From the NCBI RefSeq assembly GCF_004014805.1, contig NZ_ATDN01000035.1:1-33252 (forward strand): a DNA stretch of 33,252 nucleotides, given 5' to 3'. Position numbers and translations under genes: made by a program. The notes beneath the pieces were generated by a model, which was not told where the DNA came from, did no database searches, and saw only the letters and a list, made by a program, of their open reading frames with translations. The DNA is from Mycolicibacterium elephantis DSM 44368 (GTDB lineage Bacteria > Actinomycetota > Actinomycetes > Mycobacteriales > Mycobacteriaceae). This document shows, piece by piece, positions 7,344 to 15,228 of this stretch; within the stretch, counting starts at the first letter, position 1; each line of letters begins with the position of its first letter.

Positions 7344-8300
7344 CTATCCCTTGCGGGCCTTGACCGCCTCGGTCAGCTGCGGGGTGACCTTGAACAGGTC
7401 ACCGACGATGCCCAGGTCGGCGATCTCGAAGATCGGCGCCTCCTCGTCCTTGTTCACCGCGATGATCGTCTTCGACGTCTGCATGCCGGCGCGGTGCTGG
7501 ATGGCACCGGAGATGCCGAGCGCGATGTAGAGCTGCGGCGACACGGTCTTGCCGGTCTGGCCCACCTGGAACTGGCCCGGGTAGTAGCCGGAGTCGACCG
7601 CGGCGCGGGACGCGCCGACGGCGCCGCCGAGCGCGTCGGCCAGCTCCTCGACGATCTTGAAGTTCTCGGCGCTGCCGACACCGCGCCCGCCGGAGACCAC
7701 GACGGTGGCCTCGGTGAGCTCCGGACGGTCACCGGCCACGGCCGGTTCGCGCTTGGTGATCTTCGTCGCACTCTCGGCCTGGGCCGGCACCTCGACGCTG
7801 ACGACCTCGCCGGCACCCGCACTCGGCGCGGCTTCCACCGCACCGGGGCGCACGGTGATGACCGCGAGCTCACCGGTGGACTCGGCCTCCACGGTGTAGG
7901 CGCCACCGAAGATCGAGTGCACGGCCTTGCCGCCCTCCTTGACCTCCACGACGTCGGTCAGCACACCTGCGCCGGTGCGCGCGGCCAGCCGCCCGGCGAT
8001 CTCCTTGCCGTCGGCTGAGGCAGCCAGCAGCACCGCGGCGGGGCTGGCCGACTCGACCAGCGAGGCCAGCACGTCCACGTACGGGGTGATGAGGTAGTTC
8101 TCCGCGTCGTCGGACTCGGCGGTGTAGATCTTGGCCGCGCCGGCCTCCTTCAGCCCCTCGATGAGCGGCTCGGCGGTGCCCGGCTTGCCCACCACGACGG
8201 CGGAAGGCTCACCCAGAACGCGGGCGGCGGTGATCAGTTCAGCGGTGACCTTCTTGAGGGCACCCTCGGCGTGCTCGACGAGCACAAGTACTTCTGCCAT
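7344..8300 (-). CDS. etfA: Electron transfer flavoprotein alpha subunit
   Basis: This is the alpha subunit of ETF (FixB), which carries electrons from acyl-CoA dehydrogenases toward the membrane quinone pool. The 318-aa protein has the N-terminal ETF domain (MAEVLVLVEH). Its C-terminal FAD domain carries VVSGGRGVGSAENF, SRAAVDSGYYPGQFQVGQTGKTV, the ISGAIQHRAGM flavin segment and IIAVNKDEEAPIFEIADLGIVGD. The length is usual for actinobacterial EtfA. It lies 30 bp after etfB with its own GGAGAAAG ribosome site and is followed by a strong terminator. In mycobacteria this ETF serves beta-oxidation together with a membrane ETF-quinone oxidoreductase encoded elsewhere. Confidence 0.97.
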   Translation of the reverse strand: MAEVLVLVEHAEGALKKVTAELITAARVLGEPSAVVVGKPGTAEPLIEGLKEAGAAKIYTAESDDAENYLITPYVDVLASLVESASPAAVLLAASADGKEIAGRLAARTGAGVLTDVVEVKEGGKAVHSIFGGAYTVEAESTGELAVITVRPGAVEAAPSAGAGEVVSVEVPAQAESATKITKREPAVAGDRPELTEATVVVSGGRGVGSAENFKIVEELADALGGAVGASRAAVDSGYYPGQFQVGQTGKTVSPQLYIALGISGAIQHRAGMQTSKTIIAVNKDEEAPIFEIADLGIVGDLFKVTPQLTEAVKARKG

Positions 8301-8330
8301 GAGTTTCTGCGTCTTTCTCCGAAGTCGGGA

Positions 8331-9122
8331 CTAGATGATTTTCTGAGCGACCAGGTACTCGGCGATCTTGGTGCCGCCGTCGCCTTCGTCGGTGATCTTC
8401 TCGCCGGCCGTCTTCGGCGGCTTCGGGGTCGAGGAGAGCACCTTCGAACCCGCGTTCTCGACTCCGACCTCGTCGGGCTCGACGCCGATCTCGGCGAGCG
8501 TCAGCGTGGTCACTTCCTTCTTCTTGGCGGCCATGATGCCCTTGAAGGAGGGGAAGCGCGGTTCGTTGATCTTCTCGTTCACGCTCACCACGGCCGGCAG
8601 CTGCGCCTCGAGCGTGAAGACGCCGTCATCGGTCTCGCGCTCGCCGACGACCTTGCCGCCCTCGACCGTCACCTTGCGCAGGTGGGTCAGCTGGGGCAGG
8701 CCGAGGTACTCGGCCACGATGGCCGGAACCGCGCCCCCGACACCGTCGGTGGATTCGTTGCCGGCGATGACGAGCTCGGTGCCCTCGATGGTGCCGAGCG
8801 CACGCGCCAGGGCCCACCCGGTCTGCACCATGTCGGAGCCGTGCATGCCGTCGTCGACGAGGTGCACGGCCTTGTCGGCGCCCATCGACAGCGCCTTGCG
8901 GATGGCCTCGGTGGCGCGCTCGGGACCGGCTGTGAGCACTGTCACAGTGCCCTCACCGCCGTCTTTCTCCTTGATCAGCAGCGCTTCTTCCACCGCGCGC
9001 TCGTTGATCTCGTCCAGCACGGCGTCGGCGGCCTCACGGTCGAGGGTGAAATCACCGTCGGTCAGCTTGCGCTCTGACCATGTGTCTGGGACCTGTTTGA
9101 TCAGGACCACGATGTTCGTCAT
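8331..9122 (-). CDS. etfB: Electron transfer flavoprotein beta subunit
   Basis: This is the beta subunit (FixA) of the ETF heterodimer, binding AMP and contributing the partner-docking surface. The 263-aa protein begins MTNIVVLIKQVPDTW. It contains VTVLTAGPERATEAIRKALSMGADKAVHL (nucleotide-binding half), the ETF-beta signature region VAEYLGLPQLTHLRKV and the late MAAKKKEV segment. The ATG at 9122 is preceded by an excellent ribosome site (AAGGAGGACG). It is the first gene of etfBA. A 16-bp palindrome about 74 bp upstream is a candidate operator. Confidence 0.97.
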   Translation of the reverse strand: MTNIVVLIKQVPDTWSERKLTDGDFTLDREAADAVLDEINERAVEEALLIKEKDGGEGTVTVLTAGPERATEAIRKALSMGADKAVHLVDDGMHGSDMVQTGWALARALGTIEGTELVIAGNESTDGVGGAVPAIVAEYLGLPQLTHLRKVTVEGGKVVGERETDDGVFTLEAQLPAVVSVNEKINEPRFPSFKGIMAAKKKEVTTLTLAEIGVEPDEVGVENAGSKVLSSTPKPPKTAGEKITDEGDGGTKIAEYLVAQKII

Positions 9123-9195
9123 GAGTCTGGTTCGTCCTCCTTGAAGAGACCGGACGGCCGGCCTGCATTACCACGTTTGAAGCAACTAACACCAT

Positions 9196-9211
9196 GTTAC
9201 TAGCGAGTAAC
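9196..9211. promoter_or_regulatory. 16-bp palindromic operator candidate between etfB and the MGLP operon
   Basis: GTTACT-AGCG-AGTAAC has perfect 6-bp arms around 4 bp. It lies about 74 bp upstream of etfB and 107 bp upstream of the divergent methyltransferase gene. The size and symmetry fit a TetR-family dimer site, which often controls fatty-acid genes in mycobacteria; the cognate regulator is not in this window. Confidence 0.5.
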
Positions 9212-9304
9212 TTGTGGTGGGTCGCAGGAACACCATAGCGGGTCGAAGCTCGCGTTCTAGCAGCACGTAGGCGTTGAACCGTTCGCCGGCGAGCCGATAG
9301 GGGT

Positions 9305-9310
9305 TAGCCT
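9305..9310 (+). promoter_or_regulatory. Candidate -10 box for leaderless methyltransferase-GH57 mRNA
   Basis: TAGCCT (TAnnnT) ends 8 nt before the ATG at 9319. No Shine-Dalgarno sequence is present, so transcription may begin at or next to the start codon. Confidence 0.4.
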
Positions 9311-9318
9311 GCCTTGCA

Positions 9319-10086
9319 ATGAGCGCATTCGTCACCGGCGGTCCGGACCTGCCCCTCACCGGGGAACGCACGGTTCCGGGCTTGCCGGAGGAGAACTACT
9401 GGTTCCGCCGCCACGAGGTCGTGTATCAGCGGCTGGCGGATCGCTGCGCGGGTAAAGACGTCCTCGAGGCGGGCTGCGGCGAGGGCTACGGCGCGGACCT
9501 GATCGCCGATGTGGCGCGACGCGTGATCGGTCTGGACTACGACGAGTCGGCGGTCGCGCACGTCCGGGCGCGCTATCCCCGCGTCGAGATGCGCCACGGA
9601 AACGTGGCCGAGCTACCCCTCGCCGACGAGGTCGACGTGGTGGTCAACTTCCAGGTGATCGAACATCTGTGGGATCAAGGGCAATTCGTCTCCGAGTGCC
9701 TGCGCGTGTTGCGTCCCGGCGGCACGCTGCTGATGTCGACACCCAACCGGATCACGTTCTCCCCCGGCCTGGACACCCCGGTCAACCCGTTTCACACCCG
9801 CGAGCTCAACGCGGCGGAACTCACCGAACTGCTGACCACTGCGGGCTTTCGGATGGAGCGCATGTGCGGCGTCTTCCACGGCCCGCGACTGCTCGAATTG
9901 GATGCCCGCCACGGCGGTTCGATCATCGACGCCCAGATCGACCGCGCGTTGGCTGACGCACCCTGGCCGGCCGGCCTGCTCGCCGACGTCGCGTCGGTGC
10001 GCACCGAGGACTTCGACCTGATCGACGCCGCGGACCGCAACATCGACGACAGCCTCGACCTGGTGGCAATCGCGGTGCGGCCGTGA
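9319..10086 (+). CDS. SAM-dependent methyltransferase of the MGLP cluster (Rv3030-like)
   Basis: This 255-aa class I methyltransferase has the SAM-binding motif I VLEAGCGEGYGADLI (about residues 50-64), an acidic motif GLDYDE and the post-motif FQVIEHLWDQG. It is the equivalent of M. tuberculosis Rv3030, which has been proposed to O-methylate glucose residues of methylglucose lipopolysaccharide. That role is known by cluster association, not visible in the sequence. The ATG at 9319 lacks a ribosome site but sits 8 nt after a -10-like box. Its stop overlaps the GTG of the GH57 gene (GTGA, 4 nt), so they are coupled. It diverges from etfB. Confidence 0.88.
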   Translation: MSAFVTGGPDLPLTGERTVPGLPEENYWFRRHEVVYQRLADRCAGKDVLEAGCGEGYGADLIADVARRVIGLDYDESAVAHVRARYPRVEMRHGNVAELPLADEVDVVVNFQVIEHLWDQGQFVSECLRVLRPGGTLLMSTPNRITFSPGLDTPVNPFHTRELNAAELTELLTTAGFRMERMCGVFHGPRLLELDARHGGSIIDAQIDRALADAPWPAGLLADVASVRTEDFDLIDAADRNIDDSLDLVAIAVRP

Positions 10087-11612
10087 GCACTTCGACACCG
10101 GGGATGTTCACCCTTGTGCTGCACACGCACCTGCCGTGGCTGGCCCATCACGGCCGCTGGCCGGTCGGCGAGGAGTGGCTCTATCAGTCATGGTCGGCGG
10201 CCTACCTGCCGCTGATGCGTGTGCTTCGCGGGCTTGCCGCCGAAGGCCGTCGGCATGTGGTGACGCTCGGCATGACGCCGGTGGTCACCGCGCAGCTCGA
10301 CGACCCGTATTGCCTCACGGGCATGCACCACTGGCTGGCGAATTGGCAGTTGCGCGCGCTGGAGGCGACGACGCTCGGAGCTCCGTTGCGCCAGTTCGGG
10401 ATTCGTGAGCTGGCCGAGACCGAACGGGCGATCGACGACTTCGAGGCGCTGTGGGCCCACGGCGGTAGCCCGCTGCTGCGCGAGTTGATCGACGCGGACA
10501 CCATCGAGTTGCTCGGCGGCCCGTTGGCGCATCCGTTTCAGCCGCTGCTTCATCCGCGGTTGCGCGAGTTCGCGTTGCGTGAGGGGCTCGCCGACGCCTC
10601 GCTGCGCTTCGCGCATACCCCGCGCGGCATCTGGGCGCCCGAGTGCGCCTACGCGCCGGGCATGGAAAACGACTATGCCGCAGCCGGTGTCGGTCATTTC
10701 ATGGTCGACGGTCCGTCGCTGCACGGTGACACCGCGCTGGGCCGCCCGGTGGCCGGGTCGGATGTCGTCGCGTTCGGCCGTGACCTGCAGGTCAGCTACC
10801 GGGTGTGGTCACCCAAGTCGGGCTATCCGGGCCACTCGGCGTACCGCGACTTTCACACCTATGACCACACCACCGGCCTGAAGTCCGCGCGGGTGACCGG
10901 ACGCCACGTCGCCGCCGAGGACAAGGCGCCCTACGACCCGCAGCGCGCCGATCACGCAATCGACCACCACGTCGCCGATTTCGTCGACGTGGTGCGCCGG
11001 CGCCTCGTCGACGAGAGCGAACGCATCGGCAGGCCGGCCCACGTCATCGCGGCGTTCGACACCGAGTTGTTCGGGCACTGGTGGTACGAGGGTCCGACAT
11101 GGCTGCAGCGGGTGCTGCGGGCTCTGCCGCAGGCCGGTGTGCGGGTGGGCACGCTGTCCGACGCGATCGCCGACGGTTTCGTGGGTTCCGCCGTCGAATT
11201 GCCGTCCAGCTCATGGGGTTCCGGAAAGGACTGGCATGTGTGGGCCGGTGAGAAGGTCAGCGATCTGGTCCAGTTGAACAACGAAGTCGTCGACACCGCG
11301 CTGTCCACCGTCGACAAGGCGCTCGGTGAGACCAACGCATCGGTCGGCGCACCCACCCCGCGCAACTTCGTCGCCGATCAGATCCTGCGCGAGACGTTGT
11401 TGACGGTGTCCAGCGACTGGCCGTTCATGGTGAGCAAGGATTCGGCCGCGGACTATGCCCGCTATCGCGCACACCTGCACGCCCATGCCACGCGCGAGAT
11501 CGCCGATGCGATGGCGTCGGGCCGGCAGGACCACGCTCAGCGACTGGCCGAGGGCTGGAACCGCGCCGACGGACTTTTCGGCGCGCTGGACGCCAGGCGG
11601 TTGCCCCGATGA
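10083..11612 (+). CDS. GH57 family alpha-1,4-glucan branching-enzyme-like protein (Rv3031-like)
   Basis: This 509-aa glycoside hydrolase family 57 protein starts with the family N-terminal motif LHTHLPWLAHHGRWPVGEEW. The predicted nucleophile is Glu187 in GIWAPECAY, and the acid/base Asp326 lies in AFDTELFGHWWYEGP. A helical C-terminal region with DWPFMVSKDSAADYARYR matches the DUF1957-type domain of GH57 branching enzymes. It is the counterpart of Rv3031, associated with branching of MGLP or glycogen in the cytosol. The GTG start overlaps the methyltransferase stop. The gene ends in ATGA, where a 128-bp MIRU-like element separates it from the glycosyltransferase. Confidence 0.92.
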   Translation: MSTSTPGMFTLVLHTHLPWLAHHGRWPVGEEWLYQSWSAAYLPLMRVLRGLAAEGRRHVVTLGMTPVVTAQLDDPYCLTGMHHWLANWQLRALEATTLGAPLRQFGIRELAETERAIDDFEALWAHGGSPLLRELIDADTIELLGGPLAHPFQPLLHPRLREFALREGLADASLRFAHTPRGIWAPECAYAPGMENDYAAAGVGHFMVDGPSLHGDTALGRPVAGSDVVAFGRDLQVSYRVWSPKSGYPGHSAYRDFHTYDHTTGLKSARVTGRHVAAEDKAPYDPQRADHAIDHHVADFVDVVRRRLVDESERIGRPAHVIAAFDTELFGHWWYEGPTWLQRVLRALPQAGVRVGTLSDAIADGFVGSAVELPSSSWGSGKDWHVWAGEKVSDLVQLNNEVVDTALSTVDKALGETNASVGAPTPRNFVADQILRETLLTVSSDWPFMVSKDSAADYARYRAHLHAHATREIADAMASGRQDHAQRLAEGWNRADGLFGALDARRLPR

Positions 11613-11740
11613 CCGCGGCGACCCCCTCCATCGTGGGCGAGCGTGCGTGTCTGAGGGCGACACGCCGTGATTCAGCGCGACTTCACGCACGTTCCCTACT
11701 TACGTGTGGGCCCACGCGGCGCACCGGTGGCATCGCATGA
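11609..11740 (+). other. 43-codon bridging ORF carried by a MIRU-like element
   Basis: An ATG overlaps the GH57 stop (ATGA at 11609-11612). The frame runs 43 codons (starting MTAATPSIVGERACLRATRR) and ends in a TGA that overlaps the glycosyltransferase ATG (ATGA at 11737-11740). The product is Arg-rich and unlike any family I know. Its likely value is keeping ribosomes moving through the insertion, as reported for small ORFs in mycobacterial MIRU elements. It has no independent ribosome site. Confidence 0.4.
11637..11690 (+). repeat. Dispersed intergenic repeat, copy A
   Basis: This 54-bp segment aligns without gaps to the reverse complement of 12995-13048 at about 43 of 54 positions. The conserved blocks are GCGAGCGTGCGTGT and CGACACGCCGT. 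An internal hairpin GCGTGTC/GACACGC (11645-11651 with 11659-11665) keeps its pairing in copy B through a U-G change. Confidence 0.75.
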
Positions 11741-12978
11741 AAGTCCTCATGGTGTCGTGGGAGTACCCGCCGGTGGTCGTCGGCGGCCTCGGCCGCCATG
11801 TCCACCACCTCGCCACGGCACTGGCGGCCGCCGGACACGAGGTCGTCGTGCTCAGCCGTCGGCCCAGCGGCACCGATCCCAGCACCCACCCGACTGCCGA
11901 CGACGTCAGCGAGGGTGTGCGCGTCATCGCGGCCGCACAGGACCCGCACGAGTTCGACTTCGGCAGCGACATGATGGCCTGGACGCTGGCGATGGGGCAT
12001 TCGATGGTGCGCGCCGGGCTGGCGATCAAGGGCCCCGACACCGAACCGTGGAAACCAGACGTCGTCCATGCACACGACTGGCTGGTCGCTCATCCGGCGA
12101 TCGCACTCGCCGAATACTTCGATGTGCCACTGATTTCCACCATCCACGCCACCGAGGCGGGCAGGCACTCCGGCTGGGTGTCGGGGCGGATCAGCCGCCA
12201 GGTGCACGCGGTGGAGTCCTGGCTGGTGCACGAATCCGACTCGCTCATCACGTGTTCGGCCTCGATGAGCGACGAGATCACCGAGCTGTTCGGCCCGGGG
12301 CTGGCCGAGATCCGGGTGATCCGCAACGGAATCGACGTCGCGCGTTGGCCGTTCGCGCCGCGACGGCCGCGCCAGGGCCCGGCGCAGCTGCTGTATCTGG
12401 GCCGGCTCGAGTACGAGAAGGGTATTCACGACGCCATCGCGGCGCTCCCCCGCATCAGGCGCACCCACCCAGGCACCACGCTGACCATCGCGGGCACCGG
12501 CACCCAGCAGGCGTGGCTCGTCGAGCAGGCACGAAAACACAAGGTGCTCAGGGCCACATCGTTCGTCGGCCATCTCAACCACGACGACCTGGTCGACCTG
12601 CTGCACGCCGCGGACGCCGCCGTGCTGCCCAGCCACTACGAACCGTTTGGCATCGTCGCGCTGGAGGCGGCGGCGACGGGCACCCCGTTGGTGACCTCCA
12701 ACGTCGGCGGCCTGGGCGAGGCGGTGATCAACGGCCAGACCGGGGTGTCGTATCCGCCGCGGGACATCGCGGCCCTGGCCAACGCGGTCCGCGCCGTGCT
12801 CGACGACCCGCGGGCCGCCCAGGAGATGGCCGTCGCCGCGCGCGAACGCCTCACCTCGGACTTCGATTGGGACGCGGTCGCCGAGGAGACCGCCCAGGTG
12901 TACCTTTCGGCCAAACGCGCTGAGCGCCAACCACATCGCCGACGGCCCATCATCGAGCACGCGCTACCCGACCGCTGA
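11737..12978 (+). CDS. GT4-type glycosyltransferase, MGLP/glycogen alpha-1,4-glucosyltransferase (Rv3032-like)
   Basis: This 413-aa GT-B fold glycosyltransferase carries the N-terminal MKVLMVSWEYPPVVVGGLGRHVHHL block (nucleotide-sugar synthase-like glycine loop), DVVHAHDWL, and IRNGIDVARWPF at the domain hinge. The C-terminal nucleotide-sugar site includes YLGRLEYEKG and SHYEPFGIVALEAAATGTPLV, the E-X7-E motif. It is the equivalent of Rv3032, an alpha-1,4-glucosyltransferase that elongates MGLP and contributes to glycogen. The ATG at 11737 was chosen because the protein then begins MKVLMVSWEYPP as in the family; the frame up to 11704 is element sequence. It is preceded by the ATGA overlap with the bridging ORF and flanked on both sides by copies of the same repeat. 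Confidence 0.95.
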   Translation: MKVLMVSWEYPPVVVGGLGRHVHHLATALAAAGHEVVVLSRRPSGTDPSTHPTADDVSEGVRVIAAAQDPHEFDFGSDMMAWTLAMGHSMVRAGLAIKGPDTEPWKPDVVHAHDWLVAHPAIALAEYFDVPLISTIHATEAGRHSGWVSGRISRQVHAVESWLVHESDSLITCSASMSDEITELFGPGLAEIRVIRNGIDVARWPFAPRRPRQGPAQLLYLGRLEYEKGIHDAIAALPRIRRTHPGTTLTIAGTGTQQAWLVEQARKHKVLRATSFVGHLNHDDLVDLLHAADAAVLPSHYEPFGIVALEAAATGTPLVTSNVGGLGEAVINGQTGVSYPPRDIAALANAVRAVLDDPRAAQEMAVAARERLTSDFDWDAVAEETAQVYLSAKRAERQPHRRRPIIEHALPDR

Positions 12979-12994
12979 CATAGTGGGCGCGAGG

Positions 12995-13048
12995 GTGCGC
13001 AAACTCTCCCGAAATGACGGCGTGTCGGCCGCAAACACGCACGCTCGC
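12995..13048 (-). repeat. Dispersed intergenic repeat, copy B (inverted)
   Basis: Read on the minus strand this 54-bp segment starts GCGAGCGTGCGTGT and contains CGACACGCCGT. It aligns to copy A at 11637-11690 at about 80% identity without gaps. It lies between the convergent glycosyltransferase and acyltransferase genes and abuts a 22-bp tandem repeat. Confidence 0.75.
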
Positions 13049-13103
13049 GCACAAGGGCGAGTGGGCTCGCGCACAAGGGCGAGTGGGCTCGCGCACAAGG
13101 GCG
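13043..13103 (+). repeat. 22-bp tandem repeat, about 2.8 copies
   Basis: The unit GCTCGCGCACAAGGGCGAGTGG occurs at 13043-13064 and 13065-13086 without change, followed by a partial third copy ending at 13103. There are no spacers, so it is a minisatellite (possible VNTR), not a CRISPR array. It sits between convergent genes and overlaps the edge of repeat copy B. Confidence 0.9.
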
Positions 13104-13112
13104 CAACGGCTC

Positions 13113-13850
13113 TTAGCGTGACGCTTTCTTGCGCTCGATGTCGGCCAGCGCCGCGGCGAGCTCGGCGCGCTGGGCCGCCGACGTCTCCCACGCCAGCCGC
13201 CGATTCTTGACGACCTTCGCCGGCGCACCCACCGCGATCGAGAAGTCCGGGATCTCGCCCTTGACCACCGCGTGCGACCCGAGCACGCACCCGCGCCCGA
13301 CCGTGGTGTTGCGCAGCACGGTGACCTTCGTCGCGATCCAGGTGTCGGGGCCGATCCGCACCGGGCCCTTAACGATGCCCTGATCCTTGATCGGCACGTT
13401 GATCTCGTCCATCTTGTGGTCGAAATCACAGATGTAGACCCAGTCGGCCATCAGCACCGAGTCACCCAGCTCGATGTCGAGGTAGGTGTTGATGACGTTG
13501 TCGCGGCCGAGCACCACCTTGTCGCCGAACCGCAGCGAGCCCTCGTGGCAGCGGATCGTGTTCTTGTCGCCGATGTGGACCCAGCGGCCGATCTCCATCG
13601 TCGACAGCTCGGGCGTGGCTTGGATCTCCACGCCCTTGCCGAGGAACACCATGCCGCGGGTGATGATGTGCGGGTTGGCGAGCTTGAACTTCAGCAACCG
13701 CCAGTAGCGCACCAGATACCACGGGGTGTAGGCGCGGTTGGCCAGCACCCACCGCAGCGACGCCATCGTCAAGAACCGTGCCTGGCGCGGGTCACGCAGC
13801 CGCGACCCCCGCCAGCGCTTGTGCAGCGGAGCGCCCCACATGGTCGTCAT
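13113..13850 (-). CDS. Hexapeptide-repeat (LbH) acyltransferase (Rv3034c-like)
   Basis: This 245-aa protein has a left-handed beta-helix built of hexapeptide repeats, for example LGRDNVINTYLDIELGDSV and IGPDTWIATKVTVLRNTTVG, and ends with the family tail IAVGAPAKVVKNRR. It is the counterpart of Rv3034c, a putative acetyltransferase linked to acylation of MGLP. The donor and position are not readable here. Two starts are possible. The ATG at 13850 lies 8 nt after a TAGGCT -10-like box and avoids overlap with the divergent lipoprotein gene. A longer frame to 14012 matches the annotated length I recall for Rv3034c but runs across the neighbour's start. I prefer 13850. Confidence 0.85.
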   Translation of the reverse strand: MTTMWGAPLHKRWRGSRLRDPRQARFLTMASLRWVLANRAYTPWYLVRYWRLLKFKLANPHIITRGMVFLGKGVEIQATPELSTMEIGRWVHIGDKNTIRCHEGSLRFGDKVVLGRDNVINTYLDIELGDSVLMADWVYICDFDHKMDEINVPIKDQGIVKGPVRIGPDTWIATKVTVLRNTTVGRGCVLGSHAVVKGEIPDFSIAVGAPAKVVKNRRLAWETSAAQRAELAAALADIERKKASR

Positions 13851-13858
13851 GGCCGGAA

Positions 13859-13864
13859 AGCCTA
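13859..13864 (-). promoter_or_regulatory. Candidate -10 box for leaderless acyltransferase mRNA
   Basis: On the minus strand TAGGCT (TAnnnT) ends 8 nt before the ATG at 13850 with no Shine-Dalgarno sequence. It supports the shorter start for the hexapeptide acyltransferase. Confidence 0.4.
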
Positions 13865-13932
13865 CGCGAGCACTCCGGCCGTGAGCGGTTACCCTCACGT
13901 GGGCTTCACGAACTCCCCAACGGAAGGAACCG

Positions 13933-15228
13933 GTGTTGCGGCGATTGACCGTGCTGGCTGTTTCCTTACTAACGGCGCTGATCACGGCCGCGTTGGCGGG
14001 GTGCGGCAACACCGACTCGTGGGTTCAGGCACACCCCGCCGAGGGCTGGCCGGCCCAGTACGCCGACCCGCGCAACAGCAGCTACGCGCCGGCGTCGGGC
14101 GCCGACACGTTGCGCCTGGAGTGGACCCGGTCGGTCAAGGGCGATCTGTACTCCTCGGTCGCGCTGGGCAACGACGGCTACCTGGGGTTGAACGCGCAGA
14201 CGCCCACCGGCTGCTCGCTGATGGTGTGGGAAGCCGGCAACAACGCCCGCCAACGCTGGTGCACCCGGCTGGTACAGGGCGGCGGCACCGCCAGCCCGCT
14301 GCTGGACGGGTTCGACAACCTCTACATCGGCCAGCCGGGCGCCATCCTGTCCTTTCCGCCGACGCAGTGGTTCCGCTGGCGCAAGCCCGTGATCGGGATG
14401 CCGACCACACCCCGGATTCTGGCGCCAGGGCACCTGCTGGTGGTCACCCACCTCGGCCAGGTGCTGGTGTTCGACGCCCACAACGGCGCCGTGGTGGGTA
14501 CGCCGCTGGACCTGGTGGCCGGCATCGACCCGAAGGACTCCGAACGCGGGCTGGCCGACTGCCAACCGGCCCGCGCCCGCTGCCCGGTGGCCGCCGCGCC
14601 GGCGTTCACGCCGACGCCCGGGCTCGTCGTGCTGAGCCTGTGGGAACCCGACGCCGACGCCCCGGTCCTCGTCGGGCTGCGGTACCGGCCCGACCAGAAC
14701 CCGATCCTGACCCGCGAGTGGACCAGCGACGCTGTCGGCGGCGGGCCGTTGGCCAGCCCCGTCTTCTCCGCGGACGGCTCGACGGTGTACGTCAACGGCC
14801 GCGACGAGCGCCTGTGGGCGCTGAACGCCGCCGACGGCAGCGCGAAGTGGTCGGTTCCGTTGGACTATCTCGCGCAGACGCCGCCTTCGGTGTCGCCGGA
14901 CGGGCTGATCGTGGCCGGCGGCGGCCCCGGCGCGAAGCTGGTCGGCATCAAGGACGCCGGCGACGAGGGCGAGGTGAGCTGGACCCGCGACGACGTCACC
15001 ACGCTGTCGACGTCCAGCCAGGCGGGACCCGACGTGGCCTACACCGTGGTCCGCGACGGCGAGGACGGGCTGGCGCTGATGGTGTTCGACCCCGCCGACG
15101 GCCATACCGTCAACAGCTATCCGCTGCCCGAGGCGAGCGGCTGGCCGGTCGGCGTCTCGATCGGCCATGACCGCCGCGTGGTCACCGCCACCAGCGACGG
15201 AACGGTCTACGGGTTCGCGCCCGCTTAG
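13933..15228 (+). CDS. PQQ-like beta-propeller lipoprotein (Rv3035-like)
   Basis: This 431-aa exported lipoprotein has a basic N-terminus (MLRRL), a hydrophobic stretch and the lipobox LAGC with the lipid-modified Cys24. The mature part has repeating beta-propeller blades of the PQQ/WD-like type, such as LRLEWTRSVKGDLYSSVALGNDGYLGL and LWALNAADGSAKWSVPLDYLAQTPPSVSPDG, so a scaffold or BamB-like role at the cell envelope is likely; no catalytic site is evident. The GTG at 13933 is fixed by a strong ribosome site (GGAAGGA) 5-6 nt upstream. It diverges from the hexapeptide acyltransferase. Its stop overlaps that of the convergent MPT64-like gene by 4 bp (TTAG). Confidence 0.88.
   Translation: MLRRLTVLAVSLLTALITAALAGCGNTDSWVQAHPAEGWPAQYADPRNSSYAPASGADTLRLEWTRSVKGDLYSSVALGNDGYLGLNAQTPTGCSLMVWEAGNNARQRWCTRLVQGGGTASPLLDGFDNLYIGQPGAILSFPPTQWFRWRKPVIGMPTTPRILAPGHLLVVTHLGQVLVFDAHNGAVVGTPLDLVAGIDPKDSERGLADCQPARARCPVAAAPAFTPTPGLVVLSLWEPDADAPVLVGLRYRPDQNPILTREWTSDAVGGGPLASPVFSADGSTVYVNGRDERLWALNAADGSAKWSVPLDYLAQTPPSVSPDGLIVAGGGPGAKLVGIKDAGDEGEVSWTRDDVTTLSTSSQAGPDVAYTVVRDGEDGLALMVFDPADGHTVNSYPLPEASGWPVGVSIGHDRRVVTATSDGTVYGFAPA

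Noticed and set aside
9186..9371. 61-codon ORF on the - strand in the etfB/methyltransferase gap
   Set aside because: It overlaps the methyltransferase start and the operator region, has no ribosome site and no protein-like pattern.
13043..13103. Possible CRISPR array
   Set aside because: Units are contiguous 22-bp copies with no spacers and no cas genes nearby.
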